NCBI RefSeq assembly: GCF_910592395.1
Contig: NC_088318.1
Coordinates: 8,370,349-8,434,348, forward strand
Length of the DNA: 64,000 bases
Direction: 5' to 3'
DNA from: Lineus longissimus
Lineage: Eukaryota; Nemertea; Pilidiophora; Heteronemertea; Lineidae
The notes under the pieces were generated by a model. The model searched no databases. It was given only the letters and a program-made list of their open reading frames with translations, and had not been told where the DNA came from. Below are positions 31,411 through 41,613 of this stretch, in pieces. Position 1 is the stretch's first letter. Each line of letters opens with the position of its first letter. Both the position numbers and the translations under genes were made by a program.

Positions 31411-33795
31411 GTGTTCGCAAACACTGATGCGGATATAGGCTGCACTTCCATTGCCAAACTCCACATTGACACTGGCAATGCACAACCGATCAAACAGAGA
31501 CCATATAATACTGGTCCGATTCAAGAAAAGATAATTGGTGCGCATGTTAAGAAAATGGCAGATCAGAAAATCATTAGGCCTTCAACTTCACCATGGTGTT
31601 CACCGGTCATTCTTGTCAAAAAGAAAGATCCAACAGGTGATCCAAACAATCCAGATAACTTCCGGTTCTGCATAGACTACCGCAAGTTAAATTCCCAAAC
31701 GATCAATTCGCCTAGTTCCTACAATTTGCCTCTTATTTCGAACACTATCCAATCCTTGGGAGAAACAAAGGCAAAATATTTCACAAGTCTTGACCTTCGT
31801 TCCTCATACCACCAATTTGAGCTTGATGAAGAATCACAACCTAAGACTGCATTTGGTACAGTAACAAATGGATTTTGGGAGTTCGAGACTGTGTCTTTTG
31901 GACTAACTTCCACTCCGACCTTCTTCCAAAGGTCTATGGAAAATTTGCTAAAAGGTCTTCCTTGTGCAAATCACATCCTGATCTACATTGATGACATTTC
32001 GGTGTGCTCAGCTACATTCGAAGCTCACATGAAACACTTGACGCAGGTCTTTAGCAAACTGCGTGAAGCAGGCCTAACCTTGAAACCATCCAAATGCTTC
32101 TTCGCCAGGGAATCTGTTCGATACCTTGGCTTCATTGTCTCTGCCGATGGCATCCGCCCAGATAAGGAAAAGGTCAAAGCAATTGCTGAATTTCCACCAA
32201 TCAAATCAGTGAAAATGTTGAAATCATGGCTAGGTATCACAAACTACTATAGACGTTGGATAAAAGGTTACGCCGATATTGCAGCACCATTGAATCGTCT
32301 GCTGAAGAAAAATGTTGAATTTGAATGGTCACCGGATTGTGAAACAGCTTTTCGTAAGCTACAACAGTGTCTTCTGAGTGAACCCATACTAGCGTATCCT
32401 GACTTCACCAAGAAATTCATAATTCAGGTAGATGCCTCCGATGTTGGTTTAGGGGCGGTGCTCTGCCAGGATTATGATGGCAAGGAACGCGTTGTGAGCT
32501 ATGCTGCCAGAACTCTAAACCCGGCAGAAACACGATACTCAGCTACAGAGCGTGAGTGTATTGCAATGCTGTTTGCGACCAAGACCTTTCGACCATTTAT
32601 CTTTGGACAAAAATTCACCTTGGTTACAGATCACAACAGTTTGCGTTGGGTCCTGTCACTCAAGGATCCATCGGGTAAACTTGCTAGATGGAGCCTGCAA
32701 CTCCAAGACTTGGACTTCGATGTCATTCACAAACCAGGTATTGCAAACACCAATGTTGATGGTCTTTCCAGAATGACTGAAAAGAAACCTCCGTTTGATC
32801 CAAGTGCGTCCAGAATCCCGCCAAGAATCAATGTCATCCAGAACCAATTTGATATGCAAAAGGCCCAATCAACTAATCCTTTCTGTTCTCAGTACATCAT
32901 ATTTCTGACAGATAAAACCCTGTCTCCCGATGATAAGGTTGCACGCCAAATTGCGTTGACGGCAGACCACTATACCCCAAGAGATGGTCTGCTGTACCGG
33001 ATCAAACTGAAAGGCAAATCTATCACCAATGAAAATCTCCAGCTCGTCGCACCCCAGTGTATTCAGAATGACATATTAAAGGAAACTCATGATGTAACGG
33101 GTGCACATGTAGGCTTAGCTCGAACATATGATCTGATTCGCAGTCGATATTACTGGGAAAACATCTACAATGATGTCGATCACTATGTCAAAAGTTGTGT
33201 AAAATGCCATAAGCGTAAGATTCCTAGAAATAGACGCAAAGCGCCACAAACTCCGATTCCACCAGCAGTTAGACCATTTCAACGTGTTGCAATCGATTGT
33301 GTTGGACCAATGCCTAAGTGCAAAGACACTAATGAAAGATACCTTGTTGTCTTCTCTGACTACCTCACCAGGTGGCCAGAGGTCTTTGCAACAAAGAATA
33401 TTGAAGCGATCACCATTGCAAAATTGCTAGTTGATGAGATTATTCCCAGACATGGGGCTCCTGAGACCGTTCTGTCTGATCTTGGTTCCACCTTCACCTC
33501 GGCACTTGTTACAGAAGTCTGCAGATTAGCGAAAATTGACAGGCTTCGTACATCATCATACCATCCTTGCACGGATGGATTGGTTGAACGCTTGAATGGT
33601 TCACTTGTTCAAATGTTGTCAATGTACACCAACTCACATCATAACAACTGGAGTTCATACATCCCAGCTGTTCTGTTTGCATATCGGATCTCAAGGCAGG
33701 AAAGTACAAAATACAGTCCATTTCAGCCTCGTCTTCCGCTAGATACTGCATTGTTGAAACCACTTGATGGTTATTCCGGTCAGAAGAATATTTAA
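31411..33795 (+). pseudogene. Gypsy reverse transcriptase, RNase H and integrase
   Basis: The 794-residue frame carries RT with SLDLRSSYHQ near residue 127 and YIDD at 192-195, then RNase H with QVDASDVGLGAVL and a later TDHNSLRW. The integrase has an H-H-C-C zinc module (HVGLARTYDLIRSRYYW ... SCVKCHK) and the core triad D629, D690, E726, a D,D35E spacing. Catalytic residues look intact although the frame ends early. VLSDLGSTF replaces the more usual SDRG. Reading continues in another frame at 33,804. The enzyme would copy RNA to DNA and insert it; this copy alone cannot. Confidence 0.92.
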
Positions 33796-33803
33796 CTGAG
33801 ATA

Positions 33804-34427
33804 ATGGACAAATTCAAAGTCATTCACAAAGAGGCTAAGGATAATGTATCCACTGCACAATTCAAGATGAAAGCAAGACATGATGCTAAACGTAATGCGC
33901 AGGCACCATTGTTCAAAGTAGGGGATAAGGTACTCTTGAAAGTACCAAGGATTAAACCAGGGTTATCTAAGAAATTCAAAGGCCTTTTCAGAGGTCCGTA
34001 CATCATATCTGAAATATTACCCAACGGAGCAACCTATAGATTGAAACACTTATCAGGTCAACCAGTAACTAATACGTGTCATGCTGACCGATTGAAACCA
34101 TACACGGAGAGAGTAGTGAAGGCTGCTGTGCCACAGCCTCCTCAGGCCAATGCGCCACCCGACACTTCTGATGATGAATATGAAGAGGTTGAGTCAGATA
34201 CCGATGATGATGATATGGATGATACGCCTGACGTCGGCAGGACGTACACCATAGAGAAAATTCTCAACTGTAGAGTTGTGAATGGGGAAAAACGCTATTT
34301 AATCAAATGGTTAGGTTATAATAGGCACCACAACACCTATGAACCGGCACGGAATATTCTTAATAAACAACTGATCGCTGATTTCGAAAACACCCACACA
34401 GGCAACAAGAAATCAACCTCCAAATAG
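33804..34427 (+). pseudogene. Gypsy integrase C-terminus with chromodomain
   Basis: The 207-residue frame begins MDKFKVIHKEAKDNV, the usual region after the integrase core, followed by an SH3-like module (FKVGDKVLLKVPR ... KGLFRGPYIISEI). An acidic linker (SDDEYEEVESDTDDDD) follows, then a chromodomain at about 148-200: YTIEKILNCR, KRYLIKWLGY and NTYEPARNIL, with two aromatic cage positions visible (Y, W). Chromodomains of such elements can direct insertion to marked chromatin. Confidence 0.88.
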
Positions 34428-34750
34428 GTTCTTCACAGTCTGGCCTGTACCCCACTTGCCCAACCCTAGCGGAACAAAACTATGACTAAATGGGGAGGGA
34501 ATAATCAAATTTGATTTAAATAATTTTGGACTGAAATTATTAAGTGAATTAATTGCTCTTCTAAACGATATTAAACGTAAGGTTGCTTGCAGAATATTTA
34601 AATGAAGTGCTGAAAACAGTGTTATGGTGTGCCGTGTGTGCTAAAAGACAATGGCTTATATCATAGAACTATATTATTCGTGTGCTATATACATATAAAG
34701 GACTTATATCTAATCGTATCAATGGACGGATTCATGGATATGACAGAAAA
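34428..34750 (+). other. Gypsy 3' untranslated region, polypurine tract and probable LTR start
   Basis: AAATGGGGAGGGA at about 34,490 is a typical plus-strand primer. The following AT-rich stretch may be the start of a 3' LTR, but no second copy in the window confirms it. Confidence 0.45.
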
Positions 34751-34754
34751 TACA

Positions 34755-35058
34755 ACTGGACTTCGATTATCGACGAGAGACGCGGTATTCTGGGCTTGAT
34801 CGGGTCTCCGTCAAAAGAACCCGAACTCGGCTAGGCGACCGGAGTCTCTCGTCTTGTGCACCTGTTCTTTGGAACGCCCTCCCTGGCCACGTCAAGGCAT
34901 GCCAAAATATCACCAGTTTCAAACTTCAGCTAAAGACGTGGCTTTTTAAGAAGCACTTCTCTGAATGATGTTTTCGGTTTTGAACGGGGTGGCACCTTGA
35001 TCAGGCTCATGGAAAGGCGCCGCCTATAAATGCTTTTCATTCAATTCAATTCATTCTA
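34755..35058 (+). mobile_element. LINE 3' end (CR1/L2/jockey-like), 5' truncated
   Basis: In one frame the end of a LINE reverse-transcriptase protein is readable: VSVKRTRTRLGDRSLSSCAP, LWNALPGHVKAC and SFKLQLKTWLFKKHFSE, then TGA at 34,967-34,969. A 3' tail follows (GGCGCCGCCTATAAATGC) ending in ATTCA repeats (TCATTCAATTCAATTCATTC). It lies immediately after the gypsy 3' region, and may have inserted into it. Confidence 0.82.
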
Positions 35059-35491
35059 ACACTATATTTACGTCGTGTGAGACTGTTTAATTGTTCTTAT
35101 AATCGCTAGCTAGCCATTCATATTATCCACCATGCCCTGCATATCTTTGTGTCGCATATTAATTCGTATATATCATATAATGAACATTAAAGGCCATATA
35201 TCTAGGTTTTTTGCCATTTTCTGCTGTAAGACGATTTCAAAAGTGTACCTAACACTTTAAACAATACAGAAAACCAAATGCAATTAGCTCCATCCATTTT
35301 GAAGATATAGCCAATTATGTGTTTGACAACTTGATTACCTAATCAGGCTAGCAACTGGCTTGTTAGAGCCAGGCGGCGGGTTCAGCAAAAGTTGTGATGT
35401 AGATCAGGTTATCTGTACATGTCATGCAATCATAAAAGCAGGAGGGCCTTAATTAATTATGCACACCTGGAAGTAATGTGTTTCATTCACT

Positions 35492-35840
35492 ATGGTGTAT
35501 TGTGTGGCTCCGAATTGTGTCAAGTAGCACAAAGAACAATCGAATGACAGATGGGACCCATTTTCATGAATTTCCAAAGCCAGTTGAACCAGAGAGGAGG
35601 AAGCTGTGGATTCGGAAGTGCAAACGTTTGGAGTGTTGGAAGCCTGGGCCTTCGGCCAAACTTTGCAGTGATCACTTTATCCATACGGATTATCACATGA
35701 AGCCGGATATCTGCATCCAACTGAATATTAAATGCCACTTGTTAAAAACAGCTGTTCCAACCATGTCAATTGCATTTAATGCCCGAGGCTGCCGAGGTCG
35801 GTTGTTATACATAATGTGTAGGCCATATTGGGGCCTGTGA
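35492..35840 (+). pseudogene. THAP domain exon, frameshifted
   Basis: The sequence equals the copy at 24,879 except that two bases are lost after GTGTCAAG (GTCAAGTAGC against GTCAAGGATAGC), which brings in a stop after about nine codons. The rest of the THAP domain is then open in the shifted frame (THFHEFPKP, KLCSDHF, AVPT all kept). The lesion removes the first zinc-ligand pair from the open part. Confidence 0.8.
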
Positions 35841-36179
35841 TACCGCATAGTGTCTTCTTGTGTTCCAGCCATAGCAAGGTGACAGCGACACAGGTCAGTG
35901 TCAGTGACAGCCACTGTCAATGACAATCTGACATCTAGGCCTATCTAACGTTGCACGGCATTATATCGTCACGTCAAGATGATTGTGCATAATACCGTCA
36001 CTTTTCAATAGTAGTTCAGCGTCATGACATAACTGGCGATACAACACTGACGAGGCGAAACAATATTGTGCAACATTAGTCTGTTCAAAAATCATACATG
36101 TTATGCATCTGCAACCGTCTATCAATGTCTTCTTTGCTATATCGGCAGGTCTGCCATGCAAATTGATTAACCACAAATT

Positions 36180-36332
36180 CTAATCACTTTCGTCCGAATG
36201 ATCACTCTCATTATGATCTAGTGATATTAATGGCTCGAACATGTACGGCTCAACGTTTAAATATCCTTCTGTATCGACCAAAACATCCTCAAATTCACTG
36301 CTCTCACTCTCTGAACTGTATGCGGAAGCCAT
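36180..36332 (-). CDS. Small acidic ORF with EPYMFEP motif, copy 2
   Basis: The same 50-residue frame as at 25,556-25,708, with identical residues as far as I can read. Retention of an open frame in a copy whose THAP frame is broken may reflect recent divergence more than selection. Confidence 0.45.
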   Translation of the reverse strand: MASAYSSESESSEFEDVLVDTEGYLNVEPYMFEPLISLDHNESDHSDESD

Positions 36333-36547
36333 CTTGCTTTGTTCTGACTGGCCTGATCTACGTCATCAAAAAATTCCTAGCGGCCACATGTGGAACTAAT
36401 CTAAAGTTGTGTGTGGTGGGAATTGAAATAACTAAATAATGACTTTATTATTAGAATTTTTTTAATGTCTGGGATCTTGTTTTTTTAACCCTCAACATAT
36501 TTCATGAGTATCAAGCATGTTTTCAAACCTTGATATATGGCCTTTAA

Positions 36548-37609
36548 CTCGTATATATTTAACGAATTCATCAATAACATCAGGAGCAGTCAGCAGCCAG
36601 ATCCTCTAACTCGTTAGGATCATCTTCGTCGATGATGTTACGCCTGCAAATTACACAGCAGTACGTGTTACTCAAGAGGAACATCATAGGATAACGTTAT
36701 CGTAAGAGCTGAACGTCCATGCCGCTGATACCAAACAAATGGATTATTTTACGGCTTCAGAGATGACACAATCTCTGTAAGCACCACAACAAGACCAGCA
36801 ACTCCACACCACTCATGGTGTACGAACTCTCATATAGTTATGAACTGTACTAGGTGTTTCACTAGCAATCTGGACATTTTAAATTGACATTTCCTTTCAT
36901 TAGCATCTTTTGATTGCAGCATTTACACAAACATTGTTATTCATCAGGAGATGAATGTTTATTTAGTAAGGGAGTGATGATACGAAGATATTCGATCATT
37001 AACCATTCAATAATTAACGTTTTGGACTTTCAGTCATTTAGAATACTAGCATATACCCATGGAGCGGGCAAAGTTGAAATGTAATATACATTAGTTAAAT
37101 GGGCACGATGATTGAACTACATTAAATTTCTAACGTTACTGAAGTTTTATTAAAGGTTAAACACGAAATGAACTGCATTTGGGGACTTATTGCTGCTATC
37201 TACATGCAACCCCCAATAGATTGATTGGAGTACGCTATTTTGCACAATGCATTGAGACCAGTGACAGCAGGTCCTGTTCCGAATAAGGGCCTCACATATT
37301 AGGCATATCACCTACCCACTCCCGTACCCAATGCCACTGTCGGACCAAAGCCAGGCGCATGGAGAGATGCAGAACGCAATTTAAACTGTCAACATCAATC
37401 AGTAAAGAATAAATCAAAGAGCAAGCGCTGGCCACTGTACATATTTTGTCCATCCTGGCATAACTGTTTATTGATACCCTGACTGCATGTTCCGGTAGGC
37501 CACCCTGCAGAATTTGCCTTATCACTCCGGTCAGTGTTTCTCGAATAGAACTAAAATAGAATAGGCTAATCATTAATCTCCCTGCTAATACCCTGCACCA
37601 TGGACCAGG
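36548..37609. other. Non-coding stretch
   Basis: Nothing recognised. The minus-strand frame at 37,292-37,573 has no motif. Confidence 0.3.
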
Positions 37610-37906
37610 TTGTATAGCACTACATACGTGCTGGAAGCTAATATTGATGTGGCAGGGAGAATATGCGTGAAGTTTGTGTATGCTTTTGAGAATGAACGGA
37701 GCTCTCCAGTCGACGTGCTCTCTGAAAAGTTGTTATTTATTCCAAAACCACCAAGATATTCGACGTATGACACCCTCAGTGACACTCTTACTTATGATCC
37801 ACACCTACGAAGCCAAAAGTTGCAAGAATTCGACGCATTTCCGAGGCCCAATTTTGAAACAAAAATCGCCTCCTATCTAGCGGCCACAACGCGCATTATA
37901 GTATAG
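37610..37906 (+). CDS. Unidentified open frame, possible exon
   Basis: About 98 residues without repeats: YVLEANIDVAGRICVKFVYA, then KLLFIPKPPRYSTYDTL and LQEFDAFPRPNFETKI. The composition looks protein-like and the opposite strand is less open. The start is a TTG with no clear initiator, and no splice borders stand out. It may be chance or an exon of an unseen gene. Confidence 0.25.
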   Translation: MYSTTYVLEANIDVAGRICVKFVYAFENERSSPVDVLSEKLLFIPKPPRYSTYDTLSDTLTYDPHLRSQKLQEFDAFPRPNFETKIASYLAATTRIIV

Positions 37907-38622
37907 ATAGCAAAGAGTTAAACTGATAAAGTAAGTTCATGCTGAACCCAAAATGTACTCCTATGGTGTTGAGTCAAGGCCGGATCTTTGTTCCTAATCT
38001 TTTCCTGTTTGTGTTTACACATCTGACTTTGATTGATGACATTGCTAATACGCCACGCGCTGGTTCCTCGAAGTCGATCCAAAACGCCCGGCTTTGCGCG
38101 GTGTCTCAACTGGTCAAGTTCCTAGAAGTACTAGGTTCATGATGATGCATCATATTATTAGCCTCGCTGTTGCATGTATTTTAATTGTAGTTATGTTTAG
38201 GGCAAGGGTTCAAAGCTAGTATCTTCCAAGAATTACTCTGATGACAACATTTATGTTAAGATCTTTCGCCAACTCAATTCCTTGAATTGAGTTCTGTTTT
38301 GGTCATTGGTTCCCTGAATCGGAACCCTGAAATTGTATTTAATGCCAGCTTTATCCCTTGTTCTGAAAGTTCAACCATAGCCATTGTAGCCTCCATGTTA
38401 GCTGCCAGATCCATAGAATTAGATGTTGGACTCTGCATTAATTAATCAATAAAAACTGGATCTGGAATACTTTGTGCCTCTTACGTGAATTGCTACGACC
38501 TGTGACATTGAAACGACGATCCCGTTATCAATATCCACGACTATTTTCAGCCAATCAAATCGATCGAGTACTTTGCACGGACTATCCTGGGCGAAAGTTT
38601 TCTCTCACTTAGCGTTAAATGA
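37907..38622. other. Non-coding, possibly including an old solo LTR
   Basis: From about 38,142 (TGATGATGCATCAT) to 38,503 (CTGTGACA) the sequence has TG...CA ends and an AATAAA at 38,447, as an LTR would. No target duplication supports it. ACTCAATTCC-TTGAATTGAGT forms a hairpin at 38,272-38,292. Confidence 0.3.
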
Positions 38623-40650
38623 AATGGCCAGGGCCATTGTGCTCACCTGTCGATATGAAAGGGAGAGTTTGAGGAAGAACTTGTCAATTTTAGGGGTTAA
38701 TCATGCAATAGTTGTGGGATGGTGTGGTTTGTCTTAAACGAAAATCGACTGGAGCTCTGATGTTGGATGGGAGATGCAAGGTTTTTGTTTGATTCTGAAT
38801 TGAGTGTAGCTCAGCCCTTCTCCCCAGGTGATCTCTGATTGTCATGTGGTCACTGATAATGTTGAAATCCAGCAGTCAGCCATCATGTCCCGACCATGCA
38901 TGCATGCCATCACTGTTATACTGATATAGAGTAGGCTATAGTATAACATATGAAAATTAGGGTCCCGAAATTAGATTCAAAAATCGGCCCAATAGTTTTT
39001 GCACAGCGACCCAAAAGGGCAGTGTCAGTGACATTTACTTATGAATCCGACTATAGGCTGCCCTAACTATAAAAGCACTGATGACAGCTGTGCTACACTT
39101 TCATCATTATCATCATCTACTTTAGTCAACCAGCTCAGATGACCTTTCTTGGGCCAGTGATCGGTAACGGTGAACTCCTTCCGACCCAACAGGCAAATGT
39201 TTACATTAGTGTCTCCGTGTATCATGGATTCATGTGTATACTAACACCGTTGTTGTGTTGACACACTGACTGACTCTGACTGTGTACATTTCTACAGCGA
39301 CGAAAACGATCACAAAAATGGTTCTTTTTAAGCACTCGTGACATGTTTACAAAAATTAAAGCAAGTGTTTTTAGTAGAAGTTTACCTAATGAGTAGTGTC
39401 TGGGTGATTATAAACCATTAACTTGTGTTTAAAAGCCCACATTGTAACGAAAGGTTCCGGCTTGACGCTAATCTCCAATGACGGCAGCAGCCATTTTGCC
39501 ATACTCTCGAAACTTTGGGATCATCAAATACAATGGAAATCACATAATTTCTGACACACACTGCTAAAATTCATCATTTTATTGTTCTTTAACAGTATTA
39601 TTACGCCACCCCGATTCGCAAGGCAGCTTGTATTAACTGGCTCTGCATTGACTATCCCCATTCCAAGCCGAAGAACAGTGTGACAAGTTTCTCATTTTAC
39701 CTTCCAATCACAGTCAAAATTTTCTAAAACAACCGGCAATGAGGACAAACTAATAATCTCAAACCAATCACAAGAATGTAATCAACACATACGACCTCAT
39801 CCGAAGAGCGGATGATTAAGTTTTAGCATTGATTCAAGGTGATTTAATTCCTTCTTCGTCTCGCTTCAAATTCATAAAATGGCTGTCTTCCATACTTGTA
39901 GTATGCAGATCTAGTGGCGCAGTCATGGCAGTACAACACTGCGCATCTGGGATACCCCGACGGATTGCCTCGAACCGCGAAATTCAAAATGCTGGCAATG
40001 TGCCAACTGACATTTTTGCACAATACCGCCACCTAGTGATATGAAACGAAATTAATCTATTTAATATCGAAACCTCTATATCAGGCCGACCTCTAAAACT
40101 TCATTTCAAACTTCAATCTGCTGGAATAAAGAAAATGGGCTTTTTTAACCTTGACCTACTTATACCTGAATAGTAGGTCACACTGACCTAAATCTGTGTC
40201 AACATGTAGAGATGCCCAATAGGTGTCTACATATCAAATTTAGAGAGTCTATGACCAATAGCAAAAAAACGTGCCATGATCAAAGAAATTTTAGAGTTCG
40301 ACCTCTGTGACCTTGAAATGAAGGTCAAATCAAAAACCCGTGTGATATGTGATGTACCTTTATTAGATACACCCACCATAAAATTTTCATCGCTCTAGCT
40401 TTAACCATAAGCTTCAAAATTACAAAAATAGGTTTTCATAGAGCACCCCCTATATGGCAGACCAGCAGTCAAATTGCGCTGATTTTCATTCTGAAGGAAG
40501 GTCTTGCCTAGGGGTACCCACACACCAAGTATGAACTTTCTGGGTCAAGCGGTTAAGAAACGTGCCACGATTTTGTCAAAAGTTAACGACGGACGACGAC
40601 GGACGCCAGACGCCGCGGTATCGTATAAGCTCACCTGACAGGTGAGCTAA
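38623..40650 (+). mobile_element. Element E4
   Basis: The 5' end is AATGGCC-AG-GGCCATT then GTGCTCACCTGTC; the 3' end is AGCTCACCTGACAGGTGAGCT then AA. The 11-bp 5' word GCTCACCTGTC is exactly complementary to GACAGGTGAGC at the 3' end. The right third carries family modules (ACCGCCACCTAGTGATAT, ACCTCTGTGACCTTGAA at about 40,301, AAACGTGCCA, GACGACGG). The left 1.2 kb is unlike other copies; two nested events or a longer subfamily are possible. Confidence 0.65.
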
Positions 40651-40818
40651 AAAGTGTGGCATAGAGTACCATCGGCTGCATTTCACCGTCTATAATAGAC
40701 ACTATGATATATGTTTTCGAAATGATTTGGCGACATTCTGTATTTGAAATCTTTGGGCAATTTATACTTCGGTGATTAGAAGTAATCCTTGAGCTTCCTT
40801 CGCCCCATCATCCAGAGT

Positions 40819-40890
40819 GGTGCCGTGGTGTAATGGTACCTATGATGGTCCATCACGCCAGCGACCCGGGTTCGAGTCCCACCCCGGCGT
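40819..40890 (+). tRNA. tRNA-like sequence or tRNA pseudogene
   Basis: An A-box (TGGTGTAATGG, 40,826-40,836) and perfect B-box (GGTTCGAGTCC, 40,869-40,879) are spaced as in a tRNA, and TTTT follows directly at 40,890. The acceptor stem pairs only with wobble (GGTGCCG with CGGCGTT), the D-arm is poor and the T-arm has mismatches. I cannot assign a sound anticodon. It is a pseudo-tRNA or a SINE head. Confidence 0.4.
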
Positions 40891-41077
40891 TTTATTTTCA
40901 CATTCTTTCCGCAACTTTTCTTACGTCCTCATAGCTGTATTTTAATGAGTAATTACTTGCATATTTCTCGTATAAAAAGCCGACTTATAATAACTGACAA
41001 TATCATCGAGGGAGTGAGATTTGCTCAATTTTCGGTTCGGTACACGACAGTCGTCGGGGTTGGCAGTCATTTTAATT

Positions 41078-41114
41078 GGCACAACACCAGTGACACCTAC
41101 ATCGGTATGGGCGT
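41078..41114 (+). repeat. 37-bp exact repeat, copy 1
   Basis: GGCACAACACCAGTGACACC and the next 17 bases (TACATCGGTATGGGCGT) recur exactly at 42,332-42,368 in the same orientation. Flanks are unrelated. Confidence 0.9.
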
Positions 41115-41166
41115 ATTTTTACATTTGACCCTCACGGTCACGCATAGACCCTTTTTTACTTTTTCC

Positions 41167-41613
41167 TCATATTGAAACTCCGGACGAACACAACCTGTCA
41201 TATTGTGTGACACAGCTACAGAGTTCATTCAGTCCATCATTTTTTCTACAGAGATTCTCATCGGTCATGCTACATGAAGGGTTATATGATGTGGGTTCGA
41301 AATGATTTTGTACATCTTGATCTGATGGCGGCTTAATGGGTCTCAAAAGTCTGGTCCTACCTGAAGGCCTGTTGTGAATGTCCGGAACAATCCTTGTACC
41401 ACCCAGTCCCTTTGTAGTCACTTGATTGTAAAGATCCAGTGGAAGACGTAACCACTCCCGAGGGTCCGAGGCTCGAAAATCCACTTTGGACTTGTACGGA
41501 ACGTGTCCCTTTTTGAAAAATGTATCCCTTCGTTTAGTTATCCCTGCTTTTTGACAGTCATAGCGACGCCGCCTAGTGAGCACCATACTGCTGGCTTGGT
41601 TGGCCCAACACAT
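41167..41613 (-). CDS. Probable N-terminal exon of a Mutator-like transposase protein
   Basis: The 148-residue frame is preceded by an AG acceptor (TTTCTCACAG, about 41,640). It reads MVLTRRRRYDCQKAG, then FFKKGHVPYKSKVDF, REWLRLPLDLYNQV, and GRTRLLRPIKPPSD, ending in a Cys-containing tail. From memory, the sequence 'FxKGHxPxNKG ... RL...V ... PD ... LLRP' opens many invertebrate proteins with a Mutator-like transposase domain. The catalytic part is absent here. It could also be a host-derived gene. No search could be run. Confidence 0.45.
   Translation of the reverse strand: MCWANQASSMVLTRRRRYDCQKAGITKRRDTFFKKGHVPYKSKVDFRASDPREWLRLPLDLYNQVTTKGLGGTRIVPDIHNRPSGRTRLLRPIKPPSDQDVQNHFEPTSYNPSCSMTDENLCRKNDGLNELCSCVTQYDRLCSSGVSI

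Larger units (their letters stand above)
30660..34750 (+). mobile_element. Ty3/gypsy retrotransposon with chromodomain, 5' truncated and broken
   Basis: Order: partial protease, reverse transcriptase, RNase H, integrase, chromodomain. Gag, the protease active-site half and a recognisable 5' LTR are missing. Three lesions break the polyprotein: a frame change near 30,925-30,950 in a T-run, an in-frame TAA at 31,393, and a frame change near 33,770-33,795. A polypurine stretch (AAATGGGGAGGGA, 34,490-34,502) follows the stop and should mark the start of a 3' LTR, which a LINE fragment then cuts short. No envelope gene is present. Confidence 0.9.
35191..36543. mobile_element. Kolobok-like TTAA element with THAP exon, copy 2
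   Basis: TTAA is at 35,187-35,190 and 36,544-36,547. Termini are AGGCCATATATCTAGG on the left and, on the opposite strand, AGGCCATATATCAAGG on the right. It is about 97% alike to copy 1 by eye. It has an extra ~20 bp after the THAP exon (TTGCATTTAATGCCCGAG) and lacks a ~20-bp stretch near 36,420. Same orientation as copy 1, 10.6 kb away. Confidence 0.85.

Noticed and set aside
38142-38503. Possible solo LTR (TG...CA ends, AATAAA)
   Set aside because: No target-site duplication, no second copy and no primer site nearby; kept only as a remark.
40819-40890. Functional tRNA gene
   Set aside because: Control boxes and terminator are present, but acceptor, D and T stems do not pair well enough.
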